Shown in pieces: positions 28,755 through 37,386 of a stretch of DNA of 64,000 bases (position 1 is its first letter; each line of letters opens with the position of its first letter). The translations under genes and the position numbers were made by a program. The notes beneath the pieces are model-generated. The model saw only the letters and a program-made list of their open reading frames with translations. It was not told the DNA's origin and ran no database searches. Location of the stretch: the NCBI GenBank assembly GCA_902622805.1, contig CACNRG010000001.1, forward strand, positions 1 to 64,000, given 5' to 3'. Origin of the DNA: an uncultured Pelagibacteraceae bacterium. GTDB lineage: Bacteria; Pseudomonadota; Alphaproteobacteria; Pelagibacterales; Pelagibacteraceae.

Positions 28755-29759
28755 TTATCTGCCGATTGCAGCCATTCTTTCAACTGGAATTCTGGCTTTT
28801 TCAATTGTTTCTTTATCCATTATTATTTCACCAGTCTCATTTTCCAAACAATCTAATATTTTTGGGAGAGTAATTTTTTTCATATGAGGACAAAGATTAC
28901 ACGGTCTAATAAATTCTACATTAGGATTTTCAACTTGAATATTATCGCTCATTGAACATTCAGTAACCATCATAACTTTTTTAGGTTGATTATTTTTAAC
29001 GTAATCAATCATTCCACCCGTTGATCCAGCAAAATCACTTGCCTTAATTACCTCTGGAGGACATTCTGGATGTGCTATGATTTTAATACCTGGATTATTT
29101 TTTCTTATATCATGTATTTCTTTTTCATTAAATTGGTCATGTACCATGCAAATCCCTTTCCAAGCAATAATTTCTACATTTGTTTGAGAGGCAACATATT
29201 TTGCTAGGTAATCATCTGGTAAAAATATAACTTTTTTAACACCCAAAGACTCCACAATTTTTACTGCATTAGCAGATGTACAACAAATATCGGTTTCCGC
29301 TTTAACATCTGCTGAAGTGTTTACGTATGAAACTACCGGAACACCTGGATATTTTTCTTTTAGAAGTCTTACGTCTTTACCCGTAACTGATGATGACAAT
29401 GAACAACCTGCCCCCATATCTGGAAGAAGAACTTTCTTTTCTGGACTCATTAATTTTGAAGTTTCTGCCATGAAGTGAACTCCAGCCATAACTATTATGT
29501 CTGCATTAGTTTTGGATGCCTCTATAGCAAGAGCTAAAGAGTCTGCAGCAACATCTGATATTCCATGATAAATCTCAGGAGTTTGATAATTATGAGCAAG
29601 AATAATCGCATTCTTCTCTTTTTTTAATTGATTAATTCTATGTATATATGGAGCATGTACAGACCATTCTATCTCAGGCATTATCTTTGAAATCTTTTGA
29701 TAGATAGGATCTGTTGCTTTACGCACTTCTTGTGTAAATTCCATGACGTTTTTTACCAA
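28755..29759 (-). CDS. nadA: quinolinate synthase NadA
   Basis: [4Fe-4S] enzyme condensing iminoaspartate with dihydroxyacetone phosphate. AHNYQTPEI, MAETSKLMSPEK and the cysteine-bearing blocks GAGCSLSS, HPECPPEV and RPCNLCPHMK are present, consistent with the three cluster cysteines. Length 334 aa from the ATG at 29759; a second ATG five codons in is also possible. Its partner aspartate oxidase or dehydrogenase is not in the window. Confidence 0.95.
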   Translation of the reverse strand: MVKNVMEFTQEVRKATDPIYQKISKIMPEIEWSVHAPYIHRINQLKKEKNAIILAHNYQTPEIYHGISDVAADSLALAIEASKTNADIIVMAGVHFMAETSKLMSPEKKVLLPDMGAGCSLSSSVTGKDVRLLKEKYPGVPVVSYVNTSADVKAETDICCTSANAVKIVESLGVKKVIFLPDDYLAKYVASQTNVEIIAWKGICMVHDQFNEKEIHDIRKNNPGIKIIAHPECPPEVIKASDFAGSTGGMIDYVKNNQPKKVMMVTECSMSDNIQVENPNVEFIRPCNLCPHMKKITLPKILDCLENETGEIIMDKETIEKARIPVERMAAIGR

Positions 29760-29799
29760 TTTGAAAGATGATTGTCATTCATTTATTATGACACACAAT

Positions 29800-29885
29800 G
29801 CGGTCGTGCTGAAATTGGTAGACAGGCACGGTTGAGGGCCGTGTGGACCCAGTCCATGAGAGTTCAAGTCTCTCCGACCGCACCA
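29800..29885 (+). tRNA. tRNA-Leu (GAG)
   Basis: An 86-nt cloverleaf with an encoded CCA end. The acceptor stem is GCGGTCG (29800-29806) with CGACCGC (29875-29881), discriminator A, then CCA. The anticodon stem CACGG/CCGTG encloses loop TTGAGGG, giving anticodon GAG (leucine). A long variable arm follows and the T arm contains GTTCAAGTC, both typical of tRNA-Leu. Confidence 0.97.
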
Positions 29886-29895
29886 AATTTAAGTA

Positions 29896-30786
29896 TTATT
29901 CAATAATCCAATTAGGTTTTTTAATACTAATAGATGCTTCTTTTGTTTTAAACTCTGTATTTTCCTCAAAATTTTTATCTAGATATTTAATTAGGGCAAA
30001 GGGATAGTCCTCATTAATTAACACCTTACCAATTTCAATATCTTTAATGTAAATACTTTCTCCCTCGTGCAGTTTTCCATTAATTAAATTAATTGGAAAT
30101 AATCTTTTTGAAAGTTTATTTTTTAATTTAATTCTAGCTGTATTTTCCTGACCTACATAGCAACCTTTCTTAAAATCTATTCCATTTAATTCCTCGTAAT
30201 TACACTCAATTCCAAATAATTTATTTTGTAATTTATTTAAATCCTTGGGAACTATTCCAAGTTTATGGCTTAAAGAATAATATTCTTTTAAGTCTGCATC
30301 ATGTAAATCTAATTTTTTTAAAGATAAATAGAGTTTTTCTAAATTGATAATTAATCTAGCGCCTAATTCTTTATTTCTTGGATCTAAAAGTATTGGATCT
30401 TCTCTATATTTAATAGTAAATCCAGACTCACTTTTTGCATTATCAAAAGTTAAAAACTTTTCATAAGAGAATGCTACCACAACAAATTCATTACTCAGAT
30501 TGAGAATTTCAACTTTTGATCTTAGCTTGTATAGAGATAATAACTTGAATAATTCCTTAGCCTGAGACTTTTCACAATCTAAAAGATATCCTGACTTATG
30601 TTTTACGATTATAAATTCATATAAAAATTTACCTTGAGGTGTAAGTAATGAACTAAAGCAACTATTTACATCGCTTACTTTGTTAATGTTGTTACTGGTA
30701 AGATTTTGAAGAAATTCTTTTGCATCTGCTCCATTAATATAGAGAATTGCTCTGTCATCTAAGATGTAAACGTTTTTAATATTCAT
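29896..30786 (-). CDS. ygfZ: folate-dependent Fe-S maintenance protein YgfZ
   Basis: GcvT-like protein of the YgfZ/CAF17 family that supports repair or synthesis of iron-sulfur enzymes using tetrahydrofolate. The diagnostic KGCYVGQE lies at about residues 205-213, and the N-terminus has ILYINGADAKEFLQNLTSN (folate-binding fold). Length 296 aa. It is divergent from the dihydroorotase gene, with 43 bp between starts; this pairing is familiar in alphaproteobacteria. Confidence 0.9.
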   Translation of the reverse strand: MNIKNVYILDDRAILYINGADAKEFLQNLTSNNINKVSDVNSCFSSLLTPQGKFLYEFIIVKHKSGYLLDCEKSQAKELFKLLSLYKLRSKVEILNLSNEFVVVAFSYEKFLTFDNAKSESGFTIKYREDPILLDPRNKELGARLIINLEKLYLSLKKLDLHDADLKEYYSLSHKLGIVPKDLNKLQNKLFGIECNYEELNGIDFKKGCYVGQENTARIKLKNKLSKRLFPINLINGKLHEGESIYIKDIEIGKVLINEDYPFALIKYLDKNFEENTEFKTKEASISIKKPNWIIE

Positions 30787-30829
30787 AATTGATTAATTAT
30801 AGAATGTAATATAATAACAATTTCTCAAA

Positions 30830-32137
30830 ATGTTAGATCTTATAATTAAAAACGGAAAATGTTACATCGATGGTGAATTAAATGATGTTGATGTTGCTAT
30901 AAAAGATGGAAAAATTCAGCATATTGGTCAAATTTCAGAGGAAGCTAAAGAGATAATAAATGCAGAAGGTCATACAGTATTACCTGGCTGTATAGATACA
31001 CAAACACATTTCAGAGAACCAGGATCAACTGATACAGAGGATCTTCATTCAGGCAGTAGAGCAGCAATAGCAGGAGGTATTACAAGTGTATTTGAAATGC
31101 CAAATACTAATCCACCCACGTCCAATATGAAGGAGTTTCAAAGAAAATTAGATCTCGCTAAAAATAGAATGTATTGCAATTATGCTTTTTATTTTGGAGC
31201 AACTGCAGATAACGCAAACGATTTGGCAAGTTTAGAAAGTTTGGAAGGGTGCTGTGGAATTAAGCTTTTTGTTGGATCTTCAACTGGCAATTTATTAGTT
31301 GCTGAAGAAGATGATATTGATAAAGTTTTTCAAAACGCTTCGAAAATCGTAGCAGTTCATTCAGAGGATGAAGCAATTTTAAAAGTTAATAAGAAATTGA
31401 TTAAAGAAGGCGATGTCCACACACATCCAGTATGGAGGAGTGCAGAATGCGCAATAGCTTCAACTAGAAGAATTGTTCGAATTGCAGAAAAGCACAACAA
31501 AAAAGCTCATGTGCTTCATATAACCACCAAAGAGGAAATAGATTTTCTGTCTCAGCATAAAGGAAATATTTCATTTGAGATTACCCCACAGCATTTGACT
31601 ATTTATGCTCCAGATTGTTATGACAAACTAGGAACTTATGCTCAAATGAATCCGCCTCTACGAGATAAATCACATTATGATAGATTGTGGTATGCAGTAA
31701 GAAATAACTTAAACGATACAATCGGATCAGACCATGCTCCCCATCTAAAAGAAAATAAAGATAAGATATATCCAAATTCTCCATCAGGAATGCCAGGAGT
31801 TCAAACTTTAATGCCCGTAATGTTGAATCATATAAATGATGGAAAATTATCTCTCAAACAGTTGATGAATTTTGTATGTGAAAACCCAGTTAAGATATTT
31901 AGAATTAAAAATAAAGGATTTATTAAAGAAGGTTATGATGCAGACTTTACTATAGTGAATATGAATAAAACAATTGAAATTAAAAATGAGAACATAGAAA
32001 GTAAATGTAAATGGTCTCCTTTTAATGGATATAAATTTAAAGGAACACCTACACATACTATTATTGCAGGAAAAATTAAAATGCAGGATGGAAAAATTAT
32101 TGGTGAACCTGAAGGCAATCCATTAAAATTTAATTAA
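30830..32137 (+). CDS. pyrC: dihydroorotase-type amidohydrolase
   Basis: Cyclic amidohydrolase, most likely the pyrimidine-pathway dihydroorotase. Motifs: THFREPG (H60-G65), FEMPNTNPPT, the carbamylated-lysine block CGIKLFVGSSTG, VAVHSEDE, AHVLHITT and SDHAPH. The usual first metal motif D-x-H-x-H reads D56-T-Q-T-H60, so the first histidine is glutamine; I recall the same variant in rhizobial relatives next to ygfZ. A related amidohydrolase such as allantoinase cannot be fully excluded. Length 435 aa. Confidence 0.8.
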   Translation: MLDLIIKNGKCYIDGELNDVDVAIKDGKIQHIGQISEEAKEIINAEGHTVLPGCIDTQTHFREPGSTDTEDLHSGSRAAIAGGITSVFEMPNTNPPTSNMKEFQRKLDLAKNRMYCNYAFYFGATADNANDLASLESLEGCCGIKLFVGSSTGNLLVAEEDDIDKVFQNASKIVAVHSEDEAILKVNKKLIKEGDVHTHPVWRSAECAIASTRRIVRIAEKHNKKAHVLHITTKEEIDFLSQHKGNISFEITPQHLTIYAPDCYDKLGTYAQMNPPLRDKSHYDRLWYAVRNNLNDTIGSDHAPHLKENKDKIYPNSPSGMPGVQTLMPVMLNHINDGKLSLKQLMNFVCENPVKIFRIKNKGFIKEGYDADFTIVNMNKTIEIKNENIESKCKWSPFNGYKFKGTPTHTIIAGKIKMQDGKIIGEPEGNPLKFN

Positions 32138-32154
32138 AAAATATTAAATAAAAA

Positions 32155-32973
32155 ATGAAAAATATTGCAGATGGTCCTTTGGCCTCAATTATTATAACCA
32201 ATTACAATAAATCAAATTTTTTATTAGACTCATTAAAGTCTTGTCTTAAACAAACTTATAAAAAAAAAGAAATAATTTTTTTTGATGACAAATCAACTGA
32301 TAGTTCATTAAAAAAAATTAAAAATTTTAAAATTAAAAATAAATATAAATTTAGAATTATCACAAATTTAAAAAAAAAGAAAAGTTTCGCAACTTATAAT
32401 CATATCAGTGCAGTTGCAAAAAGCTTGACTAAGGCAAAAGGTAAATATATTTTTTTATTAGATTCTGATGATTATTTCCATCATGATAAATTAAAAAAGA
32501 TAGTTCAAACATTTGAGAAAAATAAAAATTTTAAATTTATTTTAGATCAGCCTATACTTAAATATGAAAATAAAGAGATAAAAAAAAATTTTCGTTATAA
32601 TTTATCAAAAAATAAATGGCCGAAATTTCCACCAACCAGCTGCATGTGTTTTGAAAAAAAAACATTAAAAAGAGTTTTAAAGAAGATCAGTTTTAAAAAA
32701 TTTCCAAATTTAGCGATAGATTTTCGATTAGCAGTATATTACTCTTTAGTTTTGCAAGAATTCTTTATTCACAAATCTTATTTAACTTTTTACAGACAAG
32801 TTGATGAAAGTATGGATAGTAAATATATAAAATATAGATCTAAAGAATGGTGGATAAGACGATATGAAGGGTTTGAATTTTTAAATTTGATATTAAAAAA
32901 AAATAAGTTGCCAGCTAATAAAGGTGTAGATTTTTTTGTAACAAGATTATTAAATAAATTTCTTAACATATGA
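32155..32973 (+). CDS. family 2 glycosyltransferase
   Basis: GT-A fold glycosyltransferase of 272 aa. The N-terminus reads ASIIITNYNKSNFLLDSL, followed by FFDDKSTDSS and the DxD-type motif LLDSDDYFHHDKL, all typical of GT2. No membrane segment is seen, so it is likely a cytoplasmic enzyme of surface-polysaccharide synthesis. Very lysine- and asparagine-rich. The stop overlaps the next ATG by 4 bp, implying a two-gene unit with the Gfo/Idh/MocA-like gene. Confidence 0.85.
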   Translation: MKNIADGPLASIIITNYNKSNFLLDSLKSCLKQTYKKKEIIFFDDKSTDSSLKKIKNFKIKNKYKFRIITNLKKKKSFATYNHISAVAKSLTKAKGKYIFLLDSDDYFHHDKLKKIVQTFEKNKNFKFILDQPILKYENKEIKKNFRYNLSKNKWPKFPPTSCMCFEKKTLKRVLKKISFKKFPNLAIDFRLAVYYSLVLQEFFIHKSYLTFYRQVDESMDSKYIKYRSKEWWIRRYEGFEFLNLILKKNKLPANKGVDFFVTRLLNKFLNI

Positions 32974-33875
32974 ATTGTGCAATTATTGGATCATCTAAAA
33001 TCGCAGAAGTTCATGCAGAACAACTAGCAAAACATGGAGTAAATGAAATAATTTTTATTAGCAGATCTCAAAAGAAGAGAAAAAAAATAATTTCATCTGT
33101 GAAGAATAAGATATCAAGAAAAATCTTATTACAGCATTCTGATATAAAGATTCTTAAAAAAAATATATTTAATATTATTTGTATTTGTTCTAAAACAGAA
33201 ATTCATGATAAACATTTAAATGCAGTATCAGGATTAAAATCAATAATTATTGTTGAGAAACCGATTATCTCGATTTTAAAATTCAAAAAAAATTATCAAA
33301 ACTTTATGAATAATATCTATAAAAAAAATAGAAAAATCATAGTTTGTTATCCATATTTATATCTTGCAAAAAATTTTAAAAAATTTTGTAAAAATATAAA
33401 AAAAATTAATGAAATTAACTTTGAATTTCAAACTGGTGGAAAATCAAAGTTTAAAAAAATCTGTGAAAATTTAATGCCTCATGCTCTTTCTTTTTTCCAT
33501 AATTTTTTGAAAATAAATTTTTTGAAAAAACCCATAAAAAAAAATAGTTTATTTTTTAATAAACATTTATGGCGAGTAAATTTTAACTTTAGTAACACGA
33601 TATTTAATTTTATTTTTAAAGAAAACCCTAAAAAAAAAACAAGCCTAATACTCAGAGTAAATGATTTAAAATTGGTTAGGAAAACTAAAAAAAATAAAGG
33701 TAAATTTATTAACTATATTCAAAATTATAGTTCAAAAAAGATTACAATAATTAGCAACCCAATGGAAGATTTTTACGATGAATTATTTAAAAATATTAAT
33801 AATAAAAAATATTATCAAATTAATAAAAATATTACTTTTGATATAATGAAAAAAAATTATATTTTTCTTAATTAG
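32970..33875 (+). CDS. Gfo/Idh/MocA-like oxidoreductase
   Basis: A 301-aa protein with an N-terminal NAD(P)-binding Rossmann region (MNCAIIGSSKIAEVHAEQLAKHG), a FNIICICSKTEIHDKHL segment matching the family pattern where substrates are positioned, and IIVEKPI, the conserved E-K-P motif. The C-terminal half is divergent. Probably acts on a sugar nucleotide with the preceding glycosyltransferase. It overlaps the convergent FAD oxidoreductase by 8 bp. Confidence 0.75.
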   Translation: MNCAIIGSSKIAEVHAEQLAKHGVNEIIFISRSQKKRKKIISSVKNKISRKILLQHSDIKILKKNIFNIICICSKTEIHDKHLNAVSGLKSIIIVEKPIISILKFKKNYQNFMNNIYKKNRKIIVCYPYLYLAKNFKKFCKNIKKINEINFEFQTGGKSKFKKICENLMPHALSFFHNFLKINFLKKPIKKNSLFFNKHLWRVNFNFSNTIFNFIFKENPKKKTSLILRVNDLKLVRKTKKNKGKFINYIQNYSSKKITIISNPMEDFYDELFKNINNKKYYQINKNITFDIMKKNYIFLN

Positions 33876-34944
33876 TTATTTTTATTAAATTTTTAATCTT
33901 TTCAAAAGCTAAAGGAGCTGCATCTAATTTTCCACATAAAATACTCAAAGTTTTTTGGTTTCTTTTGATTAAAGAGACTCTTTCACTGAGTTTGTCGTTC
34001 AGGATTTTTACCTTAGGAGCCACTATTAATCCTTTGTTAACTATTTTAATCTTATCATTAAAGAATTTTTTTGAATGATTTATTATTTTTTTTTCTATTT
34101 TCTTTTTATTCCTATTTGCATAATTTAGATATTTTTCTAAATTTACTAATTCTTTAAATTTTTTAATTGGAGTATATTTAACACTTGAAATAGATGCCTC
34201 CTTTTTATTTCTTGGATAAAGTGAAACATAAGAACCATCCATGATTGTAATTGCGTTATATTTTAATGTATTTTTGATTTTAACCATTCCTGCAATTTCA
34301 TACTTAATTTTATATTTTTTTGTAAGGCCTAGATTTGGATTAGTGTAGGTAGTATTGATAATATAATCAAACTTTTTTGATTTATTATTTTTATCAATAA
34401 TTTTTCCAGATTTAGAGTCTATTTTTTTTACTTCACTTTTAAAATTAATTATACATTTTCTTTTTAAAAATCTTTTTAATTTAGGAATAAGCCTATCTAG
34501 CAAAATTACCTGTTCATCTGTATTAATAGCACCTTGATACATTTTAGTATTTTTTAAAAATTCTATATTTTCTAAATTTATTTCTCTAAAATTAATTTTT
34601 AATTTTTTAAATATATTTTTGTATGAAGAGAATTTAATTTTACTATTTTTATGAATTAAATAGATATTTTTTTTTGGTTTTGAGATAAATTTTTTAAATT
34701 CTTTTATAAAAATTTTTGAACCCTCTTGTGTTTGTTTTATTGTTGCGAGTGATCTTGGGTAATGAAAGCCAAGATGAAGCCTATACTGATTATTTTTTCC
34801 CGCCTCTAGTAGTAGATCGGTATTTTTTTCATAAATTTCAATTTTTACATTTTTATAATTTTCTATAATCTTTTTTGCAATGTAACAGCCATAAAAGCCT
34901 CCACCGATTATACAAATTGATTTTCCTTTGTACGGCATTTTCAT
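33868..34944 (-). CDS. FAD-dependent oxidoreductase (DAO family)
   Basis: A 358-aa flavoprotein. The dinucleotide-binding motif CIIGGGFYGCYIAKKI lies near residues 10-25, followed by an acidic strand end (IEIYEK). FDYIINTTYTNPN and a C-terminal SILCGKLDAAPLA are in the positions expected of a D-amino-acid-oxidase-like fold. The substrate is unknown. Its ATG overlaps the stop of the SMR gene by one base, so it is probably co-transcribed with prpE and the SMR gene. Proximity to the glycosyltransferase pair suggests surface-sugar chemistry, but this is inference. Confidence 0.7.
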   Translation of the reverse strand: MKMPYKGKSICIIGGGFYGCYIAKKIIENYKNVKIEIYEKNTDLLLEAGKNNQYRLHLGFHYPRSLATIKQTQEGSKIFIKEFKKFISKPKKNIYLIHKNSKIKFSSYKNIFKKLKINFREINLENIEFLKNTKMYQGAINTDEQVILLDRLIPKLKRFLKRKCIINFKSEVKKIDSKSGKIIDKNNKSKKFDYIINTTYTNPNLGLTKKYKIKYEIAGMVKIKNTLKYNAITIMDGSYVSLYPRNKKEASISSVKYTPIKKFKELVNLEKYLNYANRNKKKIEKKIINHSKKFFNDKIKIVNKGLIVAPKVKILNDKLSERVSLIKRNQKTLSILCGKLDAAPLAFEKIKNLIKITN

Positions 34945-35276
34945 TATAGCACTGTTTTACTAAATGAATTTACCAAAATAACTCCTATGATTATTAAAAA
35001 TAATCCTAAGATAGCAGGCCATGTTAAAGTTTGTTTAAAAAATATATATCCTAAAATTGCGATAGTAAAAATTCCAAGACCACTCCATGTAGCATACACA
35101 ATCGCTATTGGAAGTTTATTTACAACAAAAGTTAAAAGATAAAATGCAGCTAAATAAAAAGTAGCAAGTGCTAAAGTAGGTATAATTCTTGTAAAATTTT
35201 GTGAAACTGGCAATAACATTGTTCCGGCTACCTCAAAAAATATTGCTCCAAATAAAAATATGTAAGTTTTAAGCAT
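34944..35276 (-). CDS. small multidrug resistance (SMR/EmrE-like) transporter
   Basis: A 110-aa protein with four predicted membrane helices. The first has the SMR glutamate in FGAIFFEVAGT (E16 region), and the third/fourth show AIVYATWSGLGI and PAILGLFLIIIGVILVNSFS, matching the EmrE pattern closely. SMR dimers export cations, guanidinium or polar compounds by proton antiport; the substrate cannot be told. It overlaps prpE by 8 bp and the FAD oxidoreductase by 1 bp. Confidence 0.88.
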   Translation of the reverse strand: MLKTYIFLFGAIFFEVAGTMLLPVSQNFTRIIPTLALATFYLAAFYLLTFVVNKLPIAIVYATWSGLGIFTIAILGYIFFKQTLTWPAILGLFLIIIGVILVNSFSKTVL

Positions 35277-37170
35277 CTTTTAAAATTTTATGTGCTATTA
35301 AATCTTCTTTTATTTCATTTAAAATCAAAGGATCATCAATAGTAGGTGGGATCTTATACTCAACATTATCAGCAATTTTTCTAATTGTTCCTCTTAAAAT
35401 TTTACCAGATCTAGTTTTTGGTAATCTTTTAATGACAATAACGACTTTAAAAGCAGCAACTGGCCCGATTTTATCTCTAACCATTTTAATACATTCTTTT
35501 GATATTGTGTCATTATCTTTTCCAACACCAGACTTTAACACTACTAATCCAATTGGTAACTGACCTTTTAATTTGTCTGTAATTCCAAGGACCGCACATT
35601 CAGCAACTGATTGATGTTCTGACAATACCTCTTCTATTGCACCTGTGGACAACCTGTGGCCAGCAACGTTAATAATATCATCTGTTCTAGACATTATCCA
35701 GATATATCCATCATCATCAATGTGTCCTGCATCGTAAGTTTGATAATATCCGTCGTAGTTTGACATATAATTTTCTTTATATCTTTTATCAGCATTCCAT
35801 AATGTAGGAAAAGTTCCTGGAGGCAAAGGAAGCTTAACCACTATATCTCCCATTTCATTTGGTTTAGCTAAAGATTGATCTGGTTTAATAATTTTTACAT
35901 CGTAACCAGGAACTGCCTTACAGGCAGAGCCATATTTAGTTTTCATCATTTCAATTCCTGTACAATTTGAGCTTATTGCCCAACTAGTTTCGGTTTGCCA
36001 CCAATGATCTATCACTGGAACGTTTAATAAATTTTCTGCCCATTTGATTGTGTCAGGATCAGCTCTTTCACCGGCAAGAAATAGACTTTCAAATTTTGAA
36101 AGATCATATTTAGAAAAAAATTTGCCTTCAGGATCCTCTTTTTTGATAGCTCTAAATGCAGTCGGAGCTGTGAATAAAGATTTTACTTTATAATCAGAAA
36201 TAATTTTCCAGAATGCTCCTGCATCAGGTGTACCAACAGGTTTACCTTCAAATAATACAGTAGTGCATCCTTTAAACAATGGAGCATAAACAATATAAGA
36301 ATGACCAACGATCCAACCTATATCACTCGCTGACCACCAAATATCATCTTCATCAATGTTATAAATATTTTTCATTGTCCATTTTAATGCAACAATGTGA
36401 CCTCCAATATCTCTTACGATACCTTTTGGAGTTCCTGTGGTACCAGATGTATAAAGAATATAAGCAAATTCATTTGAATTCATTTCAACACAATCAGTGT
36501 CTTTAGCATTAGCATGTGCTTCTTCCCAACCTATTTCCATTGGAGCATTTAATTTAACCTCGTGACCTTTTCTTTGAAATAAAATTATTTTACTAATTTT
36601 ATGTTGAGCTTGTTTGATTGCTTCGTCTACTAAAGGTTTGTATTCAACTGTACGTCCAGGTTCAAAACCACATGATGCAGTTATTAAAAGTTTGGCTTTA
36701 CTATCATCAATTCTGCTTGCAAGTTCGTTTGAAGCAAATCCGCCGAATACTACTGAGTGTATGGCACCAACTCTTGCACAAGCAAGCATTGCAACCACAG
36801 CTTCAGGTATCATTGGCATGTAAATTATAATTCGATCACCTTTGTTTACTCCCTGATCTTTCAGTGCGCCCGCAAATTTTGATACTTTTGATTTTAACTC
36901 TTCATATGTAAACTTACTTTTGTTTCCTGTAATTGGACTATCGTAAATTAGAGCAGTCTTATTTCCTTTGCCTTGATCTATATGAAAGTCTAATGCATTA
37001 TAACATGTGTTTGTAACCCCATCTTCGTACCATTTGAAGAAAGGTGGATTTGATTTATTTAATATTTTTGTGGGTTTCTTAAACCAAAAGATATCATCAG
37101 AGGCTTGTTGCCAAAATTTTTCTGGTTCTTTTAATGAAAAATCATAAATCTTGTTAAATTTGTCAGACAT
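35269..37170 (-). CDS. prpE: propionyl-CoA synthetase (PrpE-like)
   Basis: AMP-forming acyl-CoA synthetase of 633 aa. The AMP-binding P-loop is YTSGTTGTPKGIVRD (the RD ending and following GGH are typical of PrpE), with FLAGERADPDT, WWQTETSW and the C-terminal SGKILRGTIRKI carrying the catalytic lysine. The N-terminal AcsA/PrpE domain is present. It activates propionate, possibly acetate. It heads a three-gene minus-strand unit and is divergent from proteorhodopsin with 216 bp between. Confidence 0.8.
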   Translation of the reverse strand: MSDKFNKIYDFSLKEPEKFWQQASDDIFWFKKPTKILNKSNPPFFKWYEDGVTNTCYNALDFHIDQGKGNKTALIYDSPITGNKSKFTYEELKSKVSKFAGALKDQGVNKGDRIIIYMPMIPEAVVAMLACARVGAIHSVVFGGFASNELASRIDDSKAKLLITASCGFEPGRTVEYKPLVDEAIKQAQHKISKIILFQRKGHEVKLNAPMEIGWEEAHANAKDTDCVEMNSNEFAYILYTSGTTGTPKGIVRDIGGHIVALKWTMKNIYNIDEDDIWWSASDIGWIVGHSYIVYAPLFKGCTTVLFEGKPVGTPDAGAFWKIISDYKVKSLFTAPTAFRAIKKEDPEGKFFSKYDLSKFESLFLAGERADPDTIKWAENLLNVPVIDHWWQTETSWAISSNCTGIEMMKTKYGSACKAVPGYDVKIIKPDQSLAKPNEMGDIVVKLPLPPGTFPTLWNADKRYKENYMSNYDGYYQTYDAGHIDDDGYIWIMSRTDDIINVAGHRLSTGAIEEVLSEHQSVAECAVLGITDKLKGQLPIGLVVLKSGVGKDNDTISKECIKMVRDKIGPVAAFKVVIVIKRLPKTRSGKILRGTIRKIADNVEYKIPPTIDDPLILNEIKEDLIAHKILKDA

Positions 37171-37315
37171 AATTATTTTGATTCGATATTAAAATTTATT
37201 GTGGTTTTTAAATCACAAATTGTATTTAATTTTAAAAAACAAGTAAAATCAATGTAAATTAATGACAATTAAGACTTCTATTAAGTGTTTTTATTTGGTA
37301 TTTAACCACAACTTT

Positions 37316-37351
37316 GGCTTAGGGAAGCCTGAGCCTAGTTTATATAAACTA
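37316..37351 (+). promoter_or_regulatory. two adjacent hairpins in the proteorhodopsin leader
   Basis: Stem-loop 1 pairs GGCTTAGG (37316-37323) with CCTGAGCC (37328-37335) through loop GAAG, an 8-bp stem with one G-U pair. Directly after it comes TAGTTTATATAAACTA (37336-37351), a perfect 16-nt palindrome able to form a second hairpin. A purine-rich ribosome site AGAGGGAG follows at 37373-37380, 6 nt before the ATG. There is no T run, so a terminator is unlikely. A structured 5' untranslated leader is the best reading. Confidence 0.5.
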
Positions 37352-37386
37352 AACAAAGTAAAAACTAACTAAAGAGGGAGTTTTTT

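Noticed and set aside
29800-29885. tRNA-Leu as an attachment site of an integrated element
   Set aside because: The tRNA is intact with its own CCA. No integrase, no direct repeat of its 3' end and no phage gene was seen in the 8 kb on the right.
36614-36830. Small open frames on the plus strand within the propionyl-CoA synthetase gene
   Set aside because: They are shadows of a conserved minus-strand gene and have no ribosome site or similarity.
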